Assembly: GCA_012522875.1 (NCBI GenBank) | Contig: JAAYJP010000074.1 | Span: 1-18,973, forward strand | Length of the DNA: 18,973 nt | Reading direction: 5' to 3' | From: Clostridiales bacterium | GTDB taxonomy: Bacteria > Bacillota > Clostridia > Christensenellales > Aristaeellaceae | Part shown: one piece after another, positions 7,381 through 12,669 of the stretch | Position numbering within the stretch: the stretch's first letter is position 1 | Layout: every line of letters starts with the position of its first letter | Notes under the pieces: generated by a model | Told to the model about the DNA's origin: nothing | Database searches by the model: none | The model's input: the letters and a program-made list of their open reading frames with translations, nothing else | Program-made: the position numbers and the translations under genes

Positions 7381-8423
7381 TCCCGGTGAAAGCCCTGGCA
7401 GTAACGGGCTTTGGAGAAACGGGGCTTGTTGCGCTTTTTACCCCGGCCCTGGGGCCTATGGAGGCGCTGGTGAGGGTGCGGGCGGTTGCGCTGTGCACCC
7501 TGGAACAGCGGGTGTTCAGGGGCGTGGTCAAAGTGCCGTTGCCATTTGTGGGAGGGCATGAGGTGGCGGGTGAGGTCATTGCGCTGGGCGAGGAAGCCCA
7601 TATCTCAGGCTTCAAGCCTGGGGACCGGGTTGCGGTGCGCCTGCTCTACAACTGTGGCGCCTGCCCCGCCTGCCGCAGAGGGCAAAGCAACCTGTGCGAC
7701 CATGCGCGCCATAAGCCGGTGCGGGAGGGGCTTTTACCCGGGCCCGGGGGCCTGATGGACCAGGTGATTGTGCCGGCCAATATGCTTTTTGGCATGTCAG
7801 ACCGCCTGGGCTTTGACGAAGCCAGCCTGACGGAGCCCCTTGCCTGCTGTGTGCACAGCGTTAACCGGGCACAGATAAGCCTGGGGGAGGATGTGGTGGT
7901 CATCGGCGGCGGCGTGATGGGGCAATTTCACGTAATGCTGGCCAGGCTGCGGGGGGCCAGGGTGCTGTTAAGCGAACCCATGGAAACGCGCCGGCGGCTG
8001 GCCTGTGGGCACGGCGCGGACCGGGCCGTCGATCCCGCCGGGGGCGACCCGGTGGCCGCCATCCGGGAATGGTCGGGGGGACAGGGCGCAGGCGTGGTAT
8101 TCAACACCACACCGGAAGCGGGCGCCTTTGCCCAAGCGGTGTTGATGGCGGGAAAGGGAGGCCGGGTGATCCAATACAGTTCCCTCCACCCTGATGTGCC
8201 CACGGCCATCAGCCCTCAGCATGTCCATACGAATGAGGTTACCATCACCGGTTCTGTCAGCCCCGTGGTGGAGGATTTCGCCACCGCCAACCGTCTGCTC
8301 AACCATGGTTTGATTGGCTGCCGGCACCTGATATCAGACGTATTTCCCTTCGAAGAGGGCCAAAAGGCCTTTGAAGCCGCCATCAAACCCGGCGCGATGC
8401 GGGTGATTATCACCAGCGGCTGA
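7377..8423 (+). CDS. Zinc-dependent medium-chain alcohol/polyol dehydrogenase
   Basis: A 348-residue MDR-family oxidoreductase of the sorbitol/threonine dehydrogenase type. Catalytic zinc ligands are likely Cys40, His61-Glu62 (GGHE) and Glu153 (TEPL). A structural zinc is bound by Cys93, Cys96, Cys99 and Cys107. The Rossmann motif GGGVMG (177-182) and an acidic residue, Glu200, at the end of the second strand point to NAD rather than NADP. The usual C-G-[ST]-D around the catalytic Cys is changed to CTLE, which may shift substrate preference. The start at 7377 overlaps the aldolase stop by 4 bases. Likely job: oxidising a secondary hydroxyl of a polyol or sugar acid handled by the operon. It is the last gene, meeting the DUF4256 gene tail to tail 5 bases later. 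Confidence 0.88.
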   Translation: MIPVKALAVTGFGETGLVALFTPALGPMEALVRVRAVALCTLEQRVFRGVVKVPLPFVGGHEVAGEVIALGEEAHISGFKPGDRVAVRLLYNCGACPACRRGQSNLCDHARHKPVREGLLPGPGGLMDQVIVPANMLFGMSDRLGFDEASLTEPLACCVHSVNRAQISLGEDVVVIGGGVMGQFHVMLARLRGARVLLSEPMETRRRLACGHGADRAVDPAGGDPVAAIREWSGGQGAGVVFNTTPEAGAFAQAVLMAGKGGRVIQYSSLHPDVPTAISPQHVHTNEVTITGSVSPVVEDFATANRLLNHGLIGCRHLISDVFPFEEGQKAFEAAIKPGAMRVIITSG

Positions 8424-8428
8424 GGCGC

Positions 8429-8995
8429 CTACACCGCAAGCTTTCCCCGGAATCCCCGCGCGGCATAGTAGGACTCCGCGCCATTGTGGTAGATAAACAC
8501 CCGGCCATAGCGGCGGTCGCCAAAGAGGGCACCGCCTTTATCACGCATGCCGGGAGGGGTCCAAAGCCAGCTGGAGGTGGTGGTGTCAAATTCCCCCAAA
8601 GACTGGAGGAACCGGTAGTCCTCCTCTGTGAGGAGTTCTACGCCCATATCCTCAGCCAGCCCACAGGCGCTGCCCGCCGGCCTGTTCCTTTTGCGGGATT
8701 CCAGGGCCGCCTCATCAAAGCACAGGCTGCGGCGGCCTGAAGGGCTTTGGGGTGCGCAGTCCGCAAAGGTGAGCACACCCGTCTTTTTACCAACATCCAC
8801 AACATCCGGCTCCCCGCCGGTCTGCTCCATCCAGTTTAGGGACCACAGCTTTTCCGGCGTTTCCTGCAGGCGTTTTGCCACCTCATTCCAGGCGAGGCCC
8901 TTGTGCCGGGACATATTCTGCCCAAATCGGGTTTTGAGCGCATTCATCAGCGTCCCCTGCTGGCTGGCGGAGAGGGACTTTGGATCGTCTGCCAC
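8429..8995 (-). CDS. DUF4256 family protein
   Basis: A conserved cytoplasmic protein of unknown function, 188 residues, matching the usual family length (about 185). The family signature is well preserved: RFGQNMSRHKGLAW, PEKLWSLNWMEQTGGEPDVV, SPSGRRSLCFDEAALESRK, MGVELLTEEDYRFLQ, GEFDTTTSSWLWTP, GGALFGDRRYGRVFIYHNGAESYYAARGFRG. A longer frame opens at 9091, but the GTG at 8995 has a perfect AAGGAGGTG site 8 bases upstream and gives the family-like N terminus, so it was chosen. The C terminus faces the dehydrogenase gene with only 5 bases between stops and no terminator, so the two transcripts must overlap. The tyrosine-rich C-terminal motif suggests an enzyme active site, but no reaction is known to me. 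Confidence 0.9.
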   Translation of the reverse strand: MADDPKSLSASQQGTLMNALKTRFGQNMSRHKGLAWNEVAKRLQETPEKLWSLNWMEQTGGEPDVVDVGKKTGVLTFADCAPQSPSGRRSLCFDEAALESRKRNRPAGSACGLAEDMGVELLTEEDYRFLQSLGEFDTTTSSWLWTPPGMRDKGGALFGDRRYGRVFIYHNGAESYYAARGFRGKLAV

Positions 8996-9302
8996 AGAAA
9001 GCACCTCCTTGTTGATGGCTGTTGAAATCATACCCGGCCTGATCACTTCATCAGCAAACCGAGTGAAATACTGGACGGAGGCGGCAGTCATTGCCCAGGC
9101 TTTTTTGAAGCGGCAATTAAGGAACAGGAGCAGGGCAGGGACCCTTTTTCACGAGAAGTTCCCCGTGCCTTTTCCAGGACCGCGGCAGGGGACGCTGTGA
9201 GATGCGCTCCGGTCGCTGCCCGGTGCTGTGTTTGCGGCGGATTTGCAGATGTGATAAACTTTGGCTGCCCAATATGAAAAAACTGTGCAGGGGGGGATTC
9301 CC
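8996..9302. other. Divergent intergenic region, 307 bases, without a gene
   Basis: This gap separates the minus-strand DUF4256 gene from the + macro-domain gene, so it must hold promoters for both. On minus, TATGAT (9032 to 9027) is a fair -10 for DUF4256 but has no good -35. On +, GTGATAAAC contains GATAAA (9253-9258) with TTTGCG (9231-9236) upstream at 16 bases; both are weak. The frame extending from 8995 to 9091 on minus and a frame on + to 9200 look like chance. I see no RNA gene, repeat or mobile-element end between 9092 and 9250. Confidence 0.4.
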
Positions 9303-10328
9303 ATGCCCTATACCATTATCCGGCAGGACATCACAAAAATGCGCGTGGACGCCATTGTAAACGCGGCCAATACCAATTTAAGGCAGGGCGGCGGTGTGTG
9401 CGGGGCTATCTTCCAGGCCGCCGGCGCAGGCAGTCTGCGGGCCGCGTGCGAGAGGCTGGCGCCCATTGCGGTGGGCGAGGCGGTTATCACGCCAGGCTTT
9501 GGATTGCCGGCCAAATACATCATCCACACCGCGGGGCCGGTCTATGTGGATGGGCGGCAAGGCGAGGAAGCGCAGCTGAAAGCCTGCTACCAGAGCAGCC
9601 TGAGGCTGGCAGCGGAGAATGGGTATGAAAGCATAGCGTTCCCGCTGATTTCAAGCGGCATTTTCGGCTATCCCAAACGGGAGGCTTTGCAGGCAGCCAC
9701 AGCGGCAATCCGGGAATTCCTTGAGGGCCACGACATGGATGTGTTCCTGGCCGTGTTTGGCAAGGCGGCCTTCGCGGCGGGCGAGGAGCTGTTGGGAAAG
9801 GTCGCCAGCTACATTGATGAGCACTATGTGTCCAGCCACAGTGTCGGGCGGCGGGCCTGGGAAGCGGCGCACAATATGGATGGTTCCATGCCGTACAGGC
9901 GCCCGTCCGCTGCTGAGCGGCACGAAATGGACAGGGAACTGACACGCAGCCCCCAAAAATCATTGGACGAAATCATCAGGCAGATGGACGAGCCCTTTTC
10001 CCAGGCACTCCTCCGGCTTATCGACCAGAAAGGCTGGAAAGACGCGGAGGTGTACAAGCGCGCCAACCTGGACCGTAAGCTGTTTTCCAAAATCAGGACC
10101 GGGAAAAATGAGTCACCCAGCAAGCGCACCGTGCTGGCGCTGGCGGTGGCGCTGGGATTGAACCCACGGGAAACAGATGACCTCCTCAGGCGGGCGGGGC
10201 ATGCTTTGTCCCGCAGCCAGATATTTGATGTGATTGTTGGGTATTTCATCAGCAGTGAAAGGTATGACATCTACGAAATCAATGAGGTGCTGTTCACCTA
10301 TGACCAGCCGCTGCTGGGAGGGAACTGA
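9303..10328 (+). CDS. Macro domain protein with a C-terminal XRE-like helix-turn-helix domain
   Basis: A 341-residue protein. The N-terminal part (about 1-170) is a macro (ADP-ribose-binding or -hydrolysing) domain: VDAIVNAANTNLRQGGGVCGAI with Asn20 and Asn23, PGFGLPAKYIIHTAGPV, and the phosphate loop SSGIFGYP (117-124). The C-terminal part (about 232-299) reads like an XRE/Cro fold: a helix with FSQALLRLIDQKG, LDRKLFSKIRTG as recognition region, then TVLALAVALGLNPRETDDLL and RRAG. A tail of about 40 residues (FDVIVGYFIS..YDIYEINEVLF) follows. I recall related C-terminal halves in other Firmicutes macro proteins. ATG at 9303 follows a G-rich site (AGGGGGG); a TTG at 9261 lacks one. Inference: it binds ADP-ribose or an NAD metabolite and DNA, or removes ADP-ribose from a target. 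The VWA gene follows after 87 bases. Confidence 0.88.
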   Translation: MPYTIIRQDITKMRVDAIVNAANTNLRQGGGVCGAIFQAAGAGSLRAACERLAPIAVGEAVITPGFGLPAKYIIHTAGPVYVDGRQGEEAQLKACYQSSLRLAAENGYESIAFPLISSGIFGYPKREALQAATAAIREFLEGHDMDVFLAVFGKAAFAAGEELLGKVASYIDEHYVSSHSVGRRAWEAAHNMDGSMPYRRPSAAERHEMDRELTRSPQKSLDEIIRQMDEPFSQALLRLIDQKGWKDAEVYKRANLDRKLFSKIRTGKNESPSKRTVLALAVALGLNPRETDDLLRRAGHALSRSQIFDVIVGYFISSERYDIYEINEVLFTYDQPLLGGN

Positions 10329-10415
10329 GAGCCGTATTTGTCGCCTGAAAAGCGACCACAGCTTCCCTGAAATGCGTTATCCTCATACAACAAAAAGGAA
10401 TGAGGAGGAAAACGC

Positions 10416-11069
10416 ATGAAAAAAGATTTGACGGAGCTGGTGTTTATCCTGGACAAGAGCGGATCCATGGGGGGGCTTGAAGGGGATACCATCGGCGGCT
10501 TCAACGCCATGCTGGAAAAACAGAAGGGCCTGGACGGGGAATGCCGCATCACCACCGTGCTTTTTGACCATGAGTACTGCCTGCTGCATGACCGCATCGA
10601 CATCCAGGCGGTGCGGCCTGTGACAGAAAAGGAATACCAGGTGGGCGGCATGACGGCGCTGCTTGACGCCGTGGGGAAAACGATTGATAAAATCGGCAAT
10701 GCCCAGAAAAACACCGCGGAGGACCACAGAGCGCAGAAAGTAATGGTGGTAATCATCACCGATGGGATGGAAAACGCCAGCAGGTGTTACACCCCTGAAA
10801 AGGTGAAGGCGATGATTCAGCGGCAAAAGGCCGGATACGGATGGGAGTTTATCTTCCTGGGTGCCAATATTGACGCGGTGGAAGCCGCGGGGGATATGGG
10901 CATCGGCGCCGATCGTTCCCAGAACTACCATGCGGACAGCGCGGGGGTAAAGCTCAACTTCCATGTGATGGGTGAAGCCATGCGCAGCTATCGGACGGAC
11001 AGCCAGCTGCCCGCGGACTGGCAGGAGAAAATCGAGCGGGATTACCGCCATCGCGGCACGAAGCGCTGA
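10416..11069 (+). CDS. VWA domain protein with intact MIDAS motif
   Basis: A 217-residue protein that is almost entirely one von Willebrand factor A domain. The metal-ion-dependent adhesion site is complete: DKSGSMGG (Asp13, Ser15, Ser17), Thr80 in GGMTALLDAVG, and Asp116 in IITDGMEN. No signal peptide or membrane segment is visible, so it is probably cytoplasmic. The start has a strong site (GAGGAGG, 7 bases before ATG). The family resembles the small VWA proteins of Firmicutes and phages more than TerY, and its partners are unknown. The same-strand placement 87 bases after the macro-HTH gene, with no clear terminator or promoter between, suggests co-transcription. A small inverted repeat (GTCGC, 10340-10344, with GCGAC, 10352-10356) lies in the gap and could be a site for the upstream regulator. 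Confidence 0.88.
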   Translation: MKKDLTELVFILDKSGSMGGLEGDTIGGFNAMLEKQKGLDGECRITTVLFDHEYCLLHDRIDIQAVRPVTEKEYQVGGMTALLDAVGKTIDKIGNAQKNTAEDHRAQKVMVVIITDGMENASRCYTPEKVKAMIQRQKAGYGWEFIFLGANIDAVEAAGDMGIGADRSQNYHADSAGVKLNFHVMGEAMRSYRTDSQLPADWQEKIERDYRHRGTKR

Positions 11070-11086
11070 TATTGAGGAACCCCCAC

Positions 11087-11113
11087 AAGGCTGCCGGGAA
11101 TCCCGGCAGCCTT
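11087..11113 (+). terminator. Strong hairpin after the VWA gene, no T tract
   Basis: A perfect 12-bp GC-rich stem (11087-11098 with 11102-11113) with a 3-base loop begins 17 bases after the VWA stop. It lacks a run of T, so it may be a weak terminator or a 3'-end stabiliser. Its last two bases overlap the candidate -35 of the next gene. Confidence 0.5.
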
Positions 11114-11141
11114 GGCTATGGGCCGTCCGGCATGCTATAAT
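11112..11141 (+). promoter_or_regulatory. Extended -10 promoter for the DUF2130 gene
   Basis: A perfect TATAAT (11136-11141) preceded by TGC (extended -10) lies 18 bases after TTGGCT (11112-11117), a 4/6 match to -35. The expected transcript start is about 40 bases before the DUF2130 ATG. This makes DUF2130 an independent unit from the macro and VWA genes. Confidence 0.7.
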
Positions 11142-11187
11142 ACCTTTGTGATGGAGCGAGAATAACCCGGCTGAAGAAGGGGGAACC

Positions 11188-12447
11188 ATGAGCGCAACCA
11201 CCGTTGTCTGCCCGTTTTGCAAAATGCAGTTTGAAATATCCGACGCTATCCAGCGCCAGATTGAGGATGAACTGACAAGAGCCAAGGACGAACAGTCCGA
11301 AACACTCAGGAAGGAATTTGACGCGCAGGCCGGAAAAAAAACCCGGCAGGCAGTTGAAAACGCCCTGGCGGAGGCCCGGGAGGCCGCGGAGATGGCGCTT
11401 GAACAGGAGCGCCGCAAGGCCCTTCTTGAACTGGAGAAGGCAAAGCAGGCCACGGCCTTTGAAATGGAGAAATCTAAGCAGGCCACTGAGTTTGAGGCGG
11501 AGCGCTTAAGGCGCCAGGCTCAGGCCGCCAGGGAGAGCGAAAAGGAACTGCGGGAGCAGCTGGGGGCACTGCTGGATGAGCTGGAGAAGGCCAATAAGGC
11601 CCGGGATGAAGCCCAGACTGCTGCGCGAAAAGATATGTTGGAAAAAGAGAAGGCCATCCGCCAGGAGGTGACGCAGAAAACCTCGGAGGATTTCTATATG
11701 AAGATCCGGGAGCAGGAGGAGACCATCAACAAGCTCCGGGAGCAGCTTACCACTGCCAAGCAGGTGGCCGAGCAGGGGTCCCAACAACTGCAGGGGGAAA
11801 TCCTGGAGCTGGACATTGAGGAGAGCCTCAGCGGCAGTTTTCCGCTGGACAGCATCGACGAAGTGAAGAAGGGCGAGCGTGGAAGTGACATCCGCCAGGT
11901 GGTGAATGACCGGCTCCATCAGAACTGCGGCACGATCCTCTGGGAATGCAAGAACGCGAAAACATACCAAGCCGCCTGGCTTGGCAAGCTGAAGGATGAG
12001 CTGGCCCGGGAAAAAGCCCAAGCGGGCGTCATCGTGTTCAATACACCTGAGGGCGGGGAAGATTTCCAGCAGCTGGCCGACAATATCTGGATGGTCAGGC
12101 CCCGCTATGTGGTGATGCTGGCCGCTTTTCTCCGGGACGCGCTGATCCGGGTCTTTATTGCCAACCGCAATGCCCAGGGCAAGGACGTCAAAACGGAGCT
12201 TGTGTACAATTATCTGACAGGCGGGGAGTTCAGCAACCGCATCCGCTATATCATCGAATCCTACGATGAAATGGCCAAACAGCTGGATACCGAGAAGAAG
12301 CAGGCGCAAAAACGCTGGGCTGCCCAGGAGAAAATCCTGGAGAAGGTAACCAGCAGCCTCTATGGCATGAGCGGGGATCTGCAGGGCATCGCCGGCAAGG
12401 AGATTATCGCTCTGCCGGGGCATGGGATGGGGGATGAAGCAGGATGA
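11188..12447 (+). CDS. DUF2130 protein: zinc knuckle, coiled coil and PD-(D/E)xK nuclease-like domain
   Basis: A 419-residue protein of the DUF2130 family. Domains in order: an N-terminal half zinc knuckle (Cys8-Pro-Phe-Cys11); a long charged coiled coil (about residues 25-215, rich in E, K, A, R); then the conserved domain with GSDIRQVV (Asp234) and ILWECKNAK (Glu253, Lys255), the D...ExK pattern of PD-(D/E)xK nucleases; then WLGKLKDELAREKAQAGVIVFN and a second short coiled helix. Start: ATG at 11188 after AAGGGGGAACC. The family is widespread in bacteria; no function is established that I know of, and a nuclease role is inferred from the motif. It has its own promoter and its own terminator. 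Cytoplasmic, no membrane segment. Confidence 0.9.
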   Translation: MSATTVVCPFCKMQFEISDAIQRQIEDELTRAKDEQSETLRKEFDAQAGKKTRQAVENALAEAREAAEMALEQERRKALLELEKAKQATAFEMEKSKQATEFEAERLRRQAQAARESEKELREQLGALLDELEKANKARDEAQTAARKDMLEKEKAIRQEVTQKTSEDFYMKIREQEETINKLREQLTTAKQVAEQGSQQLQGEILELDIEESLSGSFPLDSIDEVKKGERGSDIRQVVNDRLHQNCGTILWECKNAKTYQAAWLGKLKDELAREKAQAGVIVFNTPEGGEDFQQLADNIWMVRPRYVVMLAAFLRDALIRVFIANRNAQGKDVKTELVYNYLTGGEFSNRIRYIIESYDEMAKQLDTEKKQAQKRWAAQEKILEKVTSSLYGMSGDLQGIAGKEIIALPGHGMGDEAG

Positions 12448-12495
12448 TTGCCTATTGAACGTTTCAGCAGGCCAATGAAGCCGCACAAGAACAAG

Positions 12496-12528
12496 ACCGC
12501 CTGATTGCTATGCATCAAGCGGTTTTTT
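12496..12528 (+). terminator. Rho-independent terminator for DUF2130, probably bidirectional
   Basis: A 10-bp stem with one mismatch (12496-12505 with 12514-12523), an 8-base loop and six T residues (12523-12528) forms a good terminator on +, 48 bases after the DUF2130 stop. Read on minus, the same stem follows the tRNA end and is trailed by a T-rich CTTGTTCTT, so it may also end the tRNA transcript. The last T of the run pairs with the terminal A of the tRNA CCA. Confidence 0.8.
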
Positions 12529-12604
12529 GGCGCACCCGGCGCGACTCGAACGCGCGACCTCCAGAGTCGGAGTCTGGCACTCTATCCAACTGAGCTACGG
12601 GAGC
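12528..12604 (-). tRNA. tRNA-Arg with anticodon CCG
   Basis: A 77-base tRNA reading CGG codons. Seen on minus: acceptor GCTCCCG, D-arm with GCTCAGTTGGATAGAGT, anticodon stem CCAGA/TCTGG closing the loop CTCCGAC (anticodon CCG), variable AGGTC, T-stem GCGCG/CGCGC with loop TTCGAGT, acceptor 3' strand CGGGTGC, discriminator G, and an encoded CCA. One acceptor pair is a U3-U70 mismatch; all other arms pair well (G-U at one D-stem end). It has its own consensus promoter upstream. Only the acceptor mismatch raises doubt about function. Confidence 0.95.
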
Positions 12605-12640
12605 CCGTGCCTGAAAAGCAAGCCCTTCAAGGCAAAGCGG

Positions 12641-12669
12641 ATTATAGCACTTGGGCATTGGAGTGTCAA
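12641..12669 (-). promoter_or_regulatory. Perfect consensus sigma-70-type promoter for tRNA-Arg
   Basis: On minus, TTGACA (12669 to 12664), a 17-base spacer and TATAAT (12646 to 12641), with TGC just before the -10, give a perfect extended consensus. Transcription should begin about 30 bases before the mature tRNA 5' end. The -35 directly abuts the GH65 stop codon (TGA at 12672-12670). Confidence 0.92.

Noticed and set aside
8628..9200. A 190-codon + frame spanning DUF4256 and the intergenic gap
   Set aside because: It mostly overlaps the well-supported DUF4256 gene, lacks a ribosome site, and its product has no recognisable features.
11087..11113. Hairpin after VWA as a classical rho-independent terminator
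   Set aside because: The stem is strong but no T run follows, so it is listed with reduced confidence rather than as a proven terminator.
11506..12486. A 326-codon open frame on minus opposite DUF2130
   Set aside because: Leu/His/Pro-rich shadow of a coiled-coil gene; the + strand has promoter, ribosome site, family motifs and terminator.
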